Counted from the stretch's first letter, positions 42,897-52,080 are shown. The stretch is DNA of 64,000 nt from Streptomyces sp. NRRL F-5727 (GCF_000719555.1 NZ_JOGX01000035.1:1-64000); one strand, 5' to 3'. The notes: a model not told the origin generated them from the sequence alone. Numbers and translations are program-made.

Positions 42897-44015
42897 ATGA
42901 AGATCCTGACGATGGGTGTCGAGGAAGAGTTCGTACTGGTCGACCGTCTGACCCGGGCCCCGGTCAACCGGGCGCCGGAGGTCATCCGGCGGGCGGGCCG
43001 GGAGCTCGGCGAGCAGGTCCAGGCCGAGTTCTTCAACGCCCAGGTCGAGATCTGCACCCGTGCCACCGCGCACCGCCGCGACCTGGGCGACGAGCTCTCC
43101 CGGCTGCGCACGGTGGTGGGCGCGGCGGCCCGGGACGTCCGCTGCCTGACGGTCGCCTGCGGCACGCCCGTCCTGCCTCCCGAGGAGCCGCTGACGGTGA
43201 CGGACTCCGACCGCTACCGGCTGATGGCCCGGCACTTCGCCCCCCTGGTCACCCGTGCCGACGGGGTCGCGCGCGACGACGGACTCGTCTGCGGCTGCCA
43301 CGTCCACGTCGGCACGCTCGACCGCGGGCGCGCCCTCGCGCTGGCCCAGCACATGCGGCCGTGGCTGCCCGTGCTCCAGGCGCTGGCCGGGAACTCTCCC
43401 TTCGCGGGGCGGCGTGACACCGGCTACCAGAGCTGGCGGGCCGTGGAGCACGCCCGGTGGCCGACCGTCGGCCCCACCCCGGACCTCGACGAGGCCGAGT
43501 ACCTGGCCCACGTCGCCCGGCTGGTCGGGGACGGCACCCTGCTCGACAACCGCATGGTGTACTGGCACGCCCGGCCCTCCGAGCACGTGCCCACCCTGGA
43601 GATCCGGGTCGCGGACGCCAACGCGGAGCTCGACACGGTGGTGCTGCTCGCCATCCTGGTCCGCGGGCTCGCCGCCACCCTGCTCCCCCGCGTCGACGCC
43701 GCCGAGCCGGCGCCCCGGGTCCCGCGCGCGCACCTGCTCCGGGCCCACCGGCTGGCCGCCGCGCAGGGCATCACCGGCTTCGGCCTGGACCCGGTGGACG
43801 GCCGCAAGCGGCCGGCCGCGGTTCTCCTGGACGACCTGATCGCCCTCGCCCGGCCCGGGCTCGACGCGACCGGCGACACCGAGTGGGCGCGGGAGCAGTG
43901 GCGGCGGATCCGCGAGGACGGCGGCGGCGCCGCCCGGCAGCGCGCCGTCCTCCACCGGTCCGGACGCTTCAGCGCGGTGGTGGACGCGCTGGCCGCGGCC
44001 ACGATGCGGGGCTGA
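42897..44015 (+). CDS. GCS2-family carboxylate-amine ligase (YbdK-like)
   Basis: The 372-residue enzyme begins MKILTMGVEEEFVLVD, the ATP-grasp-like GCS2 signature, with CGCHVHVGTLDRG and YQSWRAVEHARWPTVGP further on. Relatives include YbdK, with weak glutamate-cysteine ligase activity, and EgtA. In mycothiol-producing Actinobacteria many such paralogues of unknown substrate exist. GAGGAG lies 6 bases before the ATG. It is divergent from udgX and has no pathway partner next to it. Confidence 0.85.
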   Translation: MKILTMGVEEEFVLVDRLTRAPVNRAPEVIRRAGRELGEQVQAEFFNAQVEICTRATAHRRDLGDELSRLRTVVGAAARDVRCLTVACGTPVLPPEEPLTVTDSDRYRLMARHFAPLVTRADGVARDDGLVCGCHVHVGTLDRGRALALAQHMRPWLPVLQALAGNSPFAGRRDTGYQSWRAVEHARWPTVGPTPDLDEAEYLAHVARLVGDGTLLDNRMVYWHARPSEHVPTLEIRVADANAELDTVVLLAILVRGLAATLLPRVDAAEPAPRVPRAHLLRAHRLAAAQGITGFGLDPVDGRKRPAAVLLDDLIALARPGLDATGDTEWAREQWRRIREDGGGAARQRAVLHRSGRFSAVVDALAAATMRG

Positions 44016-44021
44016 CGGTCC

Positions 44022-44054
44022 ACCGCTCGCCCCGACGCACCGCTCGCCCCGACG
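44022..44054. repeat. 17-bp tandem duplication between convergent genes
   Basis: ACCGCTCGCCCCGACG occurs twice at a 17-bp step in the short gap after the GCS2 gene. Confidence 0.6.
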
Positions 44055-44063
44055 TTCGGCGGT

Positions 44064-45653
44064 TCACCCCTCGCCCGGCTGCGGCGGCTCGTCCGGCTCC
44101 AGCTCGCCGGGGTCCATCCGCTCCAGCGGCTGGAGCGCGGGTCCTTGCAGGAGCCGTCCGTCGGTGCCGAAGCGGGAGCCGTGGCAGGGGCACTCCCAGG
44201 TGCGCTCGGCCGGGTTGAAGGCGACGACGCAGCCCATGTGGGTGCAGACCGCGGACACCGCGTGCAGTCCGCCGTCGTCGTCGCGGTGCACGGCGCAGGG
44301 CTTCCCGCCGGCGCGGACGACGGTCCCGCCGCCCCGGCGCAGGCCGCGCACCGCCTCCGTGGCGTCGCCCAGGCTGTCCAGCCGGTCCTTGACGGCGTGC
44401 TTGGCGGTGTCCCACTGGGCCTTGGCGAGCGCCGGGGCGGTACGGAGGACCGAGCCGACGCGGCCGGGGTCGTACAGCCCGTCCCACGGGTCCGCTCCGC
44501 CGCCGACGAGGGCGGCGACGATCGTGCCGGCCAGGGCCCCGCCCGTCATGCCCCACCCGGCGAAGCCGGTGGCGACGTACACGTTCCCGCCGCGCCCCGG
44601 CATCCGGCCGATGAGCGGGAGGTCGTCCGTCGCCGCGTTGTCCTGGGCCGCCCACCGGTGGCTGAGGGCGAAGCCGGGGAAGTGCCGCCCGGCCCACTCC
44701 TCCAGACGGGCGTACCCGGCCTCGGTGTCCTGCCCGGTGCCGGGCTGGAACACCTCGCCGGTGACGATCAGGAGCCGGGTGCCGTCCGGGAGCGGCGTCG
44801 TGCGGACGGACCGCTTGCCTCCCTCCTTCGTGATGTACATGCCCTCCGGGTCGAGCCGGGCGGGCACGGCACCCGCGACCACCAGGTCGCGGTGCTGGGT
44901 GAGGCGGGCGGCGAGCAGCGCGCGGTCGAAGACGGGGTGGTGGGTGGCCAGCACGACGTGCCGGGCGGAGACGCCGGCCCCGGTGTCGGTGGTGAGCCGG
45001 CACGGGCGCGGGTCGTCGCCGCCGTCCTCGTCGAGTCCGGTGACGCGGGTCCGCTCGTGGATCCGGCCGCCGCGCGCGACGATCGCGTCGACGAGACCGC
45101 CCAGATAGGCGAGCGGATGGAACTGGGCCTGGTCCTCGACCCGCACCGCGCCCGCGACGGGGAAGGGCAGGCCGGAGTCGGTGACGAAGGAGGCGTCGAG
45201 GCCGGCCGCGCGCGCGGCCTCGGCCTCGGCGCGCAGCGCCTCGACGCCGTCCGCCCCCTCGCAGTAGGTGAGGGCGGGACGTCGCTCCAGCGCGCAGTCG
45301 ATGCCGAGTTCCCCGGCGGTGTCGACGACGTGCCGCAGCGCGGCGCTCTGGGACGCCGCGTACCGGCGGGCGGCGTCGTCGCCGTGCTTCTCCCGCAGGC
45401 CGTGGTAGGCGGCGGTGTGCAGGGCGGTGAGCTTTCCCGTCGTGTGCCCGGTGACGCCGCCCGCCGCCCGGTCCGCCTCCAGGACCATGACGTCGCGGCC
45501 CGCCCGGGCCAGTTCCCACGCCGTGCTGAGGCCGGCGATGCCGCTGCCGACGACCACCACGTCCGCTTCCGCCTCCTCCCGGAGCGGTTCGAAGGACGGC
45601 AGCGAGGCCGTCCGCATCCAGTACGAGTCACCTGTCTCCACGCGTTCGTTCAT
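44064..45653 (-). CDS. FAD-dependent oxidoreductase fused to a C-terminal Rieske domain
   Basis: The 529-residue protein has an N-terminal DAO fold (VVVVGSGIAGLSTAWELARAGRDVMVLEAD; GHTTGKLTALHT) and, from about residue 440, a Rieske [2Fe-2S] domain with C-T-H-M-G-C and C-P-C-H. The Cys/His pairs are spaced 15 residues apart, and two extra Cys probably form the stabilising disulfide seen in cytochrome bc1 Rieske proteins. Such DAO-Rieske fusions are widespread in soil bacteria but poorly characterised; oxidation of an amine or amino acid with electron transfer to a quinone-like acceptor is inferred. It is a single gene, divergent from the xylF-like gene. Confidence 0.85.
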   Translation of the reverse strand: MNERVETGDSYWMRTASLPSFEPLREEAEADVVVVGSGIAGLSTAWELARAGRDVMVLEADRAAGGVTGHTTGKLTALHTAAYHGLREKHGDDAARRYAASQSAALRHVVDTAGELGIDCALERRPALTYCEGADGVEALRAEAEAARAAGLDASFVTDSGLPFPVAGAVRVEDQAQFHPLAYLGGLVDAIVARGGRIHERTRVTGLDEDGGDDPRPCRLTTDTGAGVSARHVVLATHHPVFDRALLAARLTQHRDLVVAGAVPARLDPEGMYITKEGGKRSVRTTPLPDGTRLLIVTGEVFQPGTGQDTEAGYARLEEWAGRHFPGFALSHRWAAQDNAATDDLPLIGRMPGRGGNVYVATGFAGWGMTGGALAGTIVAALVGGGADPWDGLYDPGRVGSVLRTAPALAKAQWDTAKHAVKDRLDSLGDATEAVRGLRRGGGTVVRAGGKPCAVHRDDDGGLHAVSAVCTHMGCVVAFNPAERTWECPCHGSRFGTDGRLLQGPALQPLERMDPGELEPDEPPQPGEG

Positions 45654-45760
45654 GCCCGGCGACTGCCCGGGCGGCCCATGCTGATGCGGTACGGCTCCGC
45701 CCGTCCACGCTCCGGGCGCGCCCGGTCACGCACCGCGCCGGGCCGCCCCCCTGGGGCACG

Positions 45761-45791
45761 ACCCGGTGGCCGGATGGTCCGGCCACCGGGT
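45761..45791. promoter_or_regulatory. Perfect 14-bp-arm inverted repeat over the xylF promoter
   Basis: ACCCGGTGGCCGGA and its exact complement are separated by TGG. The repeat ends 6 bp before a TAGTGT -10 box (45798-45803), so it covers the -35 region. Between divergent genes it is better explained as an operator than as a terminator. Confidence 0.6.
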
Positions 45792-45886
45792 TGGGGCTAG
45801 TGTCGAGAGATAGGCCGAAGGTGCGCCCGCGCCCCCGTGGTCTCGTGGTCCGCGGTGCGGGTCGAGGCGCGCGGAAGGAGCCTCCC

Positions 45887-46969
45887 ATGACCCGAACACT
45901 GCGAGGCGCGATAGCGGTGGCCTCGGCGACGGCCCTCTCGCTGGGCGTGGTCGCGACGGCGACGGGCTCGTCGCCCGGACAGGCCAGGCAGGAGATCCGC
46001 ATCGGGCTGCTGCTGCCGGAGAGCAAGACCACGCGGTACGAGAAGTTCGACCGGCCGTACATCGAGCAGAAGATCAAGGAACTCGCCCCGGACGCCCAGA
46101 TCGACTACTACAACGCGGCCGAGAGCGCGACCACCCAGCAACAGCAGGTCAACACCGCGCTCGCCAAGGGCGACAAGGTGCTGATCCTGGACGCCGTGGA
46201 CGCCAAGTCCATCCAGTCCTCCGTGGAGAAGGCGAACAAGGCCGGCGTGAAGGTCGTGGCCTACGACCGCCTCGCGCAGGGCCCGGTCGACGCCTACGTC
46301 TCGTACGACAACCGCAAGGTCGGCGAGCTCCAGGGCAAGGCGCTGCTCGACGCGCTCGGCGACAAGGCGGAGAGCGGCCAGATCGTCATGCACAACGGCT
46401 CGCCCACCGACCCGAACGCCGCCGAGTTCAAGGCCGGCGCGCACTCGGTCCTCGACGGCAAGGTGAAGATCGGCAAGGAGTACGACACCCCCAACTGGGA
46501 CCCGAACAACGCCAACCAGCAGATGTCCGGTGCCATCAGCGCGCTCGGCAAGGACGAGATCGTCGGCGTCTACTCGGCCAACGACGGACTGGCCGCCGGC
46601 ATCGCCACCGCCCTCAAGGCGGCCGGCATGGACGTGCCGCTGACCGGTCAGGACGCCCAACTCGACGCCATCCAGCGGATTCTGCTGGGCACGCAGACGA
46701 TCACCATCGAGAAGCCGTACAAGCCCGAGGCCGACATCGCCGCGACCATGGCGGTCAACCTCGCCGAGGGCAAGCCGCTTCCCGCCGACCTCACCCCCAC
46801 CACCGTCACCAGCGGCAGCGGCCAGAAGGTGCCGGCCACGCTGCTGACCCCGGTCGTCGTGGACAAGGAGAACATCAAGGACACGGTCGTCAAGGACGGG
46901 CTGTACACGGTCCAGGAGATCTGCACGCCCGCCTACGCCGACGCCTGCAAGGAAGCCGGGCTGGAGTGA
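45887..46969 (+). CDS. Sugar ABC transporter substrate-binding protein (XylF-like)
   Basis: The 360-residue protein has an N-terminal signal (LRGAIAVASATALSLGVVATATGSSPGQA), but no lipobox Cys, so the usual lipid anchor is missing or the protein is free. The periplasmic-binding-protein type 1 domain follows (IRIGLLLPESKTTRYEKFDRPYIEQKI, VGVYSANDGLAAGIATALKAAG), which is the xylose-binding XylF pattern. Two Cys near the C-terminus may form a disulfide. AAGGAG lies 6 bases before the ATG. It begins an operon with an ATPase and a permease gene. Confidence 0.87.
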   Translation: MTRTLRGAIAVASATALSLGVVATATGSSPGQARQEIRIGLLLPESKTTRYEKFDRPYIEQKIKELAPDAQIDYYNAAESATTQQQQVNTALAKGDKVLILDAVDAKSIQSSVEKANKAGVKVVAYDRLAQGPVDAYVSYDNRKVGELQGKALLDALGDKAESGQIVMHNGSPTDPNAAEFKAGAHSVLDGKVKIGKEYDTPNWDPNNANQQMSGAISALGKDEIVGVYSANDGLAAGIATALKAAGMDVPLTGQDAQLDAIQRILLGTQTITIEKPYKPEADIAATMAVNLAEGKPLPADLTPTTVTSGSGQKVPATLLTPVVVDKENIKDTVVKDGLYTVQEICTPAYADACKEAGLE

Positions 46970-47011
46970 CCCGCCCGGTGGTGCCCGCTCCCGCCGAGGA
47001 GGCGGTCGAAG

Positions 47012-47815
47012 GTGACCGAAGCACCCGTGCTCGCACTGCGGGGGGTGTCCAAGAGGTTCGGCGCGGTCCAGGCCCTGTCGGGCTTCGACCTGGAGGTCCA
47101 TGCCGGTGAGGTGGTCGCCCTGGTCGGCGACAACGGCGCCGGCAAGTCGACCGCCGTCAAGGCGATCGCCGGGGTGAACCCGCCCGACGACGGGGTCATC
47201 GAGTGGCAGGGCCGGCCGGTCTCCATCCACCGGCCCCACGACGCCCAGCACCTGGGCATCGCGACCGTCTACCAGGACCTCGCCCTCTGCGACAACCTCG
47301 ACGTGGTCGGCAACCTCTTCCTCGGCCGGGAGCTGCGCCGGTTCGGCGTACTGGACGAGGTCCGCATGGAGCGGCGCTCGCGCGAACTGCTCGACACGCT
47401 CTCCATCCGGATCCCGTCGGTACGCATCCCCGTCGCGTCGCTCTCCGGCGGCCAGCGCCAGACCGTGGCGATCGCCCGCTCGCTCATCGGCGAGCCCAAG
47501 ATCGTCATCCTGGACGAGCCCACCGCGGCGCTCGGCGTCGAGCAGACCGCCGAGGTCCTCGACCTCGTCGAACGCCTCCGCGAGCACGGCCTCGGCACCA
47601 TCCTGATCAGCCACAACATGGTGGACGTGATGGCGGTCGCCGACCGGATCGCGGTGCTGCGCCTCGGTCGCAACAACGGCTTCTTCGACCGGCGCGCCAC
47701 CACCACCGAGGAGATCATCTCCGCCATCACCGGGGCCACCGACAGCGCCGTCACCCGGCGCCAGGCCCGCAGACGCGAGCAACGGAAGGCCCAGGACGGG
47801 GAGGAGACGCCATGA
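47012..47815 (+). CDS. Sugar ABC transporter ATPase (single ABC domain)
   Basis: The 267-residue ATPase has Walker A GDNGAGKST, the signature SLSGGQRQ and Walker B VILDEPTAAL. E. coli XylG has two ABC domains, but this is a single-domain version, as is normal for this actinobacterial subgroup. The GTG start is preceded by GAGGAGG. It overlaps the permease gene by 4 bases. Confidence 0.92.
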   Translation: MTEAPVLALRGVSKRFGAVQALSGFDLEVHAGEVVALVGDNGAGKSTAVKAIAGVNPPDDGVIEWQGRPVSIHRPHDAQHLGIATVYQDLALCDNLDVVGNLFLGRELRRFGVLDEVRMERRSRELLDTLSIRIPSVRIPVASLSGGQRQTVAIARSLIGEPKIVILDEPTAALGVEQTAEVLDLVERLREHGLGTILISHNMVDVMAVADRIAVLRLGRNNGFFDRRATTTEEIISAITGATDSAVTRRQARRREQRKAQDGEETP

Positions 47816-49140
47816 ACGGCGCCAGGGACCCCGACGGACGCCACGGCGAGCCCGGCCCGGTCGGCGCGGGAGGCCCGGCCGGCCCCGCCGACGCCGCCCA
47901 GGAGCCGGCGCCCGAGGCGGTGCCCGCGGTCGACAGCCGGCTGATCGTCCGCGAGGAGGGCTTCCGCGGATACGTCGGCGAGTTCCGGCGCAAGCTGCGC
48001 AGCGGCGAACTCGGCTCGCTGCCCGTCGTCATCGCCGTCATCGTGATCTGGACGGTCTTCGGCAGCCTCGACAACGCCTTCCTCTCCGCGCAGAACCTGT
48101 CCGACCTCAGCCAGCAGATCGTCGGCACCGGCATGATCGCCGTCGGGATCGTCTTCGTCCTCCTGCTCGGCGAGATCGACCTGTCCGTCGGCTCCGTCAG
48201 CGGACTCTGCGCGGCGCTCTTCGCCGTGCTCAACGTCATCAACGGCATGAACCAGTGGCTGGCGCTGCTCGTCGCGCTCGCCGGGGGAGCGGCGGTCGGA
48301 CTCGTCCAGGGCTTCTTCTTCGCCAAGGTGGGCGTGCCCGCCTTCGTCGTCACCCTGGCGGGCAATCTCGCCTGGAACGGGCTGATGCTCCAGGTGCTCG
48401 GCACCAGCGGCACCGTCAACATCCCCAGCGAGAGCGTCGTCGCCGAGCTGTACTCCACGATCTTCGAGAGCCCGGCCGCCGCCTACGTCACGGCGGCGGT
48501 GGGCGTGGGACTCTTCCTGCTCGCCTCGCTGCTCGACGCCCGGCGCCGGCGGGCCGCCCGGGTGCCGTACCGGCCGATCGCCGAGATCGTGCTGCGGACC
48601 GTCGTCCTCGCGGCGATCGCCTTCGCCGCCGCGTACATCCTCAACCGGTACCAGGGCCTGCCGCTGGCGCTGCTGATCTTCCTGATCGTGCTGGTCGTCC
48701 TCGACTTCGTGCTGCGCCGCACCCGCTACGGGCGCCAGATCTTCGCCGTCGGCGGCAACATCGAGGGAGCGCGGCGGGCCGGCATCAGCGTGCCGTTCGT
48801 CCGGATGAGCGTCTTCACGATCGCCGGCACCATGGCGGCCGTCGGCGGCATCTTCCTGGCCGGCCAGATCCAGTCCGCGAGCCAGACCTCCGGCGGCGGC
48901 AACCTGCTGATGAACGTCATCGCGGCCGCCGTCATCGGCGGGACGAGCCTGTTCGGCGGGCGCGGCTCGGTCTGGTCCGCGCTGCTCGGCGCCCTCGTCA
49001 TCGGCTCCATCCAGTCCGGCATGAACATCATGGGCGTGAGCAACGCCGTCCAGTTCATGATCACCGGCGCGGTCCTGCTGGCCGCCGTGGTCGTCGACTC
49101 CCTCTCCCGCCGCAGCCAGAAGGCCGCGGGCCGCGCCTGA
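47812..49140 (+). CDS. Sugar ABC transporter permease (XylH-like)
   Basis: The 442-residue protein has a Pro/Gly/Ala-rich cytoplasmic N-terminus of about 45 residues and about 10 membrane helices. The conserved GEIDLSVGSVSGLCAALFAV, GVPAFVVTLAGNLAWNGLML, FAVGGNIEGARRAGISV and GGTSLFGGRGSVWSALLGALVIGSIQSGMNIMGV motifs mark it as XylH/RbsC-like. It completes the transporter; no regulator or sugar kinase is next to it. Confidence 0.92.
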   Translation: MNGARDPDGRHGEPGPVGAGGPAGPADAAQEPAPEAVPAVDSRLIVREEGFRGYVGEFRRKLRSGELGSLPVVIAVIVIWTVFGSLDNAFLSAQNLSDLSQQIVGTGMIAVGIVFVLLLGEIDLSVGSVSGLCAALFAVLNVINGMNQWLALLVALAGGAAVGLVQGFFFAKVGVPAFVVTLAGNLAWNGLMLQVLGTSGTVNIPSESVVAELYSTIFESPAAAYVTAAVGVGLFLLASLLDARRRRAARVPYRPIAEIVLRTVVLAAIAFAAAYILNRYQGLPLALLIFLIVLVVLDFVLRRTRYGRQIFAVGGNIEGARRAGISVPFVRMSVFTIAGTMAAVGGIFLAGQIQSASQTSGGGNLLMNVIAAAVIGGTSLFGGRGSVWSALLGALVIGSIQSGMNIMGVSNAVQFMITGAVLLAAVVVDSLSRRSQKAAGRA

Positions 49141-49253
49141 CGGCGCCGGACGGCGGTGCGGCGGGGTATCCGCCCTCCGTGCGGATCCTGTGCGGATCGC
49201 GGGCAGGTCCTGCGCCGGTTCGCCGGGGTGTCGGCTCCCCCGTGCTCTCTTCC

Positions 49254-49288
49254 GCCCGCAGGTTCCGCCCGTCCTGCGGGCCGCATTT
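49254..49288 (+). terminator. Rho-independent terminator after the sugar ABC operon
   Basis: Perfect 9-bp arms GCCCGCAGG and CCTGCGGGC with a 10-base loop are followed by CGCATTTTG, a short T-run. Confidence 0.8.
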
Positions 49289-49295
49289 TGCCTAG

Positions 49296-49328
49296 ATCAT
49301 CCCTAAATCACCCCTGAATCACCTCTGT
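49296..49328. promoter_or_regulatory. Three 11-bp direct repeats upstream of a secreted-protein gene
   Basis: ATCA-(C/T)-C-(C/T)-CT units begin at 49296, 49307 and 49318, exactly one helical turn apart, as at sites of OmpR/PhoB-type regulators such as PhoP. They lie about 110 bp before the 49432 gene. Confidence 0.5.
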
Positions 49329-49431
49329 ATGCGCGTTTCTGACGATCCGTCGGTCGTGTTTGCGCATTGCTCCGGCGTTCTGGAAGCCTCCGTGTCACTT
49401 GTCCTGCACATGAGCACGGAGGCACCTTCAC

Positions 49432-51021
49432 ATGCCCTCAAGGCGAATACGCCGCGCCTGGTTCACCGCCGCCGTCGCGGCCTCGCTGGCGTTCACCGGC
49501 CTCGTGGCCCCGGCCCAGGCCGAGGACGCGCCCGGCTCGGACCCCACGGTCCAGGAGCCCCTCACCACCGAGAGCGCGCCCGCGCCGTTCGCGGCCACCG
49601 CCTGGACCTCGCCCGGCGGCGCGGCCGCGCCCGGCGACTTCACGCTGTCGCCCGGCGCCCTCAACGCCGAGACCACGACACGGGTCGCCCGCCTGGACGC
49701 CGTCCTGCCGAAGTCGGGCGTGCAGAACCTCCTCGCCGGGGCCAACCGCACGGCCGAACCGTGGTGCTCCCGCGACCCGTTCGGCACCGCTCCCGACCCG
49801 GACATCAAGTACTGCCTGCAGAGCGACGACTCCGTCTCGCGCGAGTGGGTGCCCCAGGGCATCACCGGCGTCTCCGACGCCAAGGACAACGAGCTGTGGG
49901 GCGAGGCCGGGAACATCCAGCTCTTCGCCTCGTACGACGGCTGGGACCCGGGCCGCGAGACCGACCCGGACCCGGCGACCGGCGACTGCACCGCCGCCGA
50001 ACTGGCCGCCGACGACGCCTGCAACCAGAAGGGCGTCCGGATCACCTTCGTCCAGACCCGCACCAACCCGGCGACCGGAAGCCCCGAGACCAAGTACCGG
50101 CACGTCCTGCTGGGCTGGACCTACGTCAACTCGGCCGACCACGTCTCCTTCGACGGGCTGCACGCCGCCGAGTACCCGATCCAGAAGGGCGTCCACGCCG
50201 GCGGGATCGTCTGGTACGGCAACTACCTCTACGTCGCCGACACCCGCAACGGCCTGCGCGTCTTCGACATGCGCACCATCATGGACCTCGACCCGGACGG
50301 CGACCCCACCACGCACGACGCGATGGGCGCCGACACGGACGGCGTGCAGACGACCGCCAACGTCCAGGACAAGACGAAGGTCGGCCGGCACAACAACGTC
50401 TGGTACAGCTTCGGCTACCGCTATGTGATGCCGCAGGTCGCCGCCTGGAAGTTCAAGGCGACCCAGAGCAACCCCAAGGGCTCCTACGCCTGCGTCTCGA
50501 CCGGCGCCCCGAAGGCGTCGTACATCTCCCTCGACCGCAGCACCACCCCGGACCGGCTGCTGATGGGCGAGTACTGCCGTCCGCAGACCGGCTACCCGTC
50601 CACCGGCCGCATCGCCTCGTACCCGGTCGCGGCCCTGGAGGGACGCTCCGCCGACGTGACCGCGGAAGGCTGGGCGAACTACCTGCCCCTGACCAACGGC
50701 GGCGCGCAGGGCGCGGCGGCGACCGGCGGCACGCTGTACGTCAACGAGTCCAAGGGCACGGACGAGCCCGGCAACCTCTGGCGCTACCGGTGGAGCAACG
50801 GCCAGCTCGTCCAGGCCGGGCAGCCCGTCAAGACCGCCCGGGGCCCCGAGGACCTGTACGTGGAGCGCGGCACGGGCCGCCTGTGGTCCCTCTCCGAGCA
50901 CCGTCCGGGGTCGGCGTCCGACTGCACCGCGAACCGGGACGCCGCCGATCCGGTGGGCACCGACTACTGCCAGCGGGTGCTCTACGGGCACAGGCTGAGC
51001 TGGCTCGACGCCCAGCCGTAG
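49432..51021 (+). CDS. Secreted protein with beta-propeller-like (LVIVD-type) sequence
   Basis: The 529-residue protein has a signal peptide (RRIRRAWFTAAVAASLAFTGLVAPAQA) and an exported domain with repeated beta-strand blocks such as GGIVWYGNYLYVADTRNGLRVFDMRTI and GGTLYVNESKGTDEPGNLWRY, which suggest a propeller of about 6-7 blades. Several Cys (WCSRDP, KYCLQ, DCTAAE, EYCRP, DYCQRV) probably form disulfides outside the cell. No hydrolase motif is visible. An 11-bp direct-repeat site upstream suggests control by a phosphate- or envelope-type response regulator. Confidence 0.72.
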   Translation: MPSRRIRRAWFTAAVAASLAFTGLVAPAQAEDAPGSDPTVQEPLTTESAPAPFAATAWTSPGGAAAPGDFTLSPGALNAETTTRVARLDAVLPKSGVQNLLAGANRTAEPWCSRDPFGTAPDPDIKYCLQSDDSVSREWVPQGITGVSDAKDNELWGEAGNIQLFASYDGWDPGRETDPDPATGDCTAAELAADDACNQKGVRITFVQTRTNPATGSPETKYRHVLLGWTYVNSADHVSFDGLHAAEYPIQKGVHAGGIVWYGNYLYVADTRNGLRVFDMRTIMDLDPDGDPTTHDAMGADTDGVQTTANVQDKTKVGRHNNVWYSFGYRYVMPQVAAWKFKATQSNPKGSYACVSTGAPKASYISLDRSTTPDRLLMGEYCRPQTGYPSTGRIASYPVAALEGRSADVTAEGWANYLPLTNGGAQGAAATGGTLYVNESKGTDEPGNLWRYRWSNGQLVQAGQPVKTARGPEDLYVERGTGRLWSLSEHRPGSASDCTANRDAADPVGTDYCQRVLYGHRLSWLDAQP

Positions 51022-51032
51022 GACCCGGCGGC

Positions 51033-51986
51033 TCAGGGCCCGGCGGTCCCGCCGAGTGTACGCACGGCCGCCACGACCAGGTCCCAGAACCGGTCCGCGT
51101 CGACGTCCGTCGCCACGTCGACGGTGGCCGGCAGGCCCGTCACGCCGTGCAGGTCCACCACCGTCGCGCCCCTGGTGTACGTCCCGTCCAGCTCCACCGT
51201 CACGGCCGCCCGCGCGAGGCGGGACACCGCCGGGTCGATCAGGTGGGCGACGGTCAGCGGATCGTGCAGCGGGGGCGCGTCGAAGCCGAACACCTCGCGG
51301 TAGGTGGACGCGAAGTAGGTGAGCAGTTCGACGCAGAGCCGGCTCAGCGGGGTGCCGAGGGCGGCGATCCGGGCGACCACCTCGGGGGTGGCCCGCACCT
51401 GGTGGGTCGCGTTGAGGCCGAACATCGTCACCGGCAGCCCGCTGCGCAGGACGATGTCGGCCGCCTCCGGGTCGCACAGGATGTTGAACTCGGCCGCGGG
51501 CGTGGTGTTCCCGCGCTCCGTCGAACCGCCCATGAGCACGATCCGCGCGATGCGGTCGGCGAGTTCGGGGTGGGCGAGCAGCAGCACCGCGATGTTGGTG
51601 AGCGGCCCGGTCGGCACGAGCGTCACCGGCTCCGGGTGCGCCAGGAGCGTGTCCCGGAGCAGGGTGAGGGCGTCTCGCGGGTCCTGCGGCACGTCCGGCT
51701 CGTCCGCGCCGAAGCCGGGGCCGTCGAGCCCCGAGGCGCCGTGGATGTCCGCGGCGACCCGGCCGGGCCCGCGCAGCGGCCGGGCGCTGCCCGCGGCGAT
51801 CGGCACCCCCCGGATCCCGGCCGCCGCACACACCCGCCGGGCGTTGAGCGTGGTCTTCTCCACGGTCTGGTTGCCCGCGACGGTGGTGACGGCGAGCAGC
51901 TCGACCGCGGGATGCGCGGCGGCGAGGAGGATGTTGAACACGTCGTCGTGACCGGGATCGCAGTCGAGAATCACGGGGACCGGCAT
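51033..51986 (-). CDS. Inosine/uridine-preferring nucleoside hydrolase
   Basis: The 317-residue enzyme starts VILDCDPGHDDVFNILLA, the DxDPGxDD calcium-binding motif of nucleoside hydrolases; LVPTGPLTNIAVLL, GFGAD-type and LHDPLTVAHLIDP complete the active site. It splits the N-glycosidic bond of ribonucleosides for purine/pyrimidine salvage. The ATG is preceded by GGTGGGGG; an upstream in-frame ATG nine codons earlier lies in the promoter. It is divergent from the HTH gene at 52081, and their shared 94-bp gap holds two palindromes. Confidence 0.92.
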   Translation of the reverse strand: MPVPVILDCDPGHDDVFNILLAAAHPAVELLAVTTVAGNQTVEKTTLNARRVCAAAGIRGVPIAAGSARPLRGPGRVAADIHGASGLDGPGFGADEPDVPQDPRDALTLLRDTLLAHPEPVTLVPTGPLTNIAVLLLAHPELADRIARIVLMGGSTERGNTTPAAEFNILCDPEAADIVLRSGLPVTMFGLNATHQVRATPEVVARIAALGTPLSRLCVELLTYFASTYREVFGFDAPPLHDPLTVAHLIDPAVSRLARAAVTVELDGTYTRGATVVDLHGVTGLPATVDVATDVDADRFWDLVVAAVRTLGGTAGP

Positions 51987-52032
51987 GCCCCCACCGTCCC
52001 ACATCCGCCCTTCCGGAGGCACACGGCGCGCC

Positions 52033-52050
52033 CGACAGTATTTCCTGTCG
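52033..52050. promoter_or_regulatory. Operator 1: CGACA-N8-TGTCG
   Basis: An 18-bp palindrome in the gap between the nucleoside hydrolase and the HTH gene. Its right half overlaps the presumed -35 region (TGTCGC, 52046-52051) of the HTH gene. Confidence 0.65.
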
Positions 52051-52061
52051 CTCATGCGTTT

Positions 52062-52079
52062 CGACAGGTACGCTTGTCG
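52062..52079. promoter_or_regulatory. Operator 2 and leaderless promoter: CGACA-N8-TGTCG
   Basis: The second copy of the same palindrome, 29 bp downstream, contains the -10 box TACGCT (52069-52074) and ends one base before the ATG at 52081. A larger 10-bp inverted repeat (CGCTCATGCG at 52049 and CGCATGAGCG at 52078) overlaps the start codon itself. Confidence 0.65.
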
Positions 52080-52080
52080 C

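Noticed and set aside
45761..45791. A transcription terminator
   Set aside because: It lies between two divergent genes, directly before a promoter, so an operator role is more consistent; a transcript-end map would settle it.
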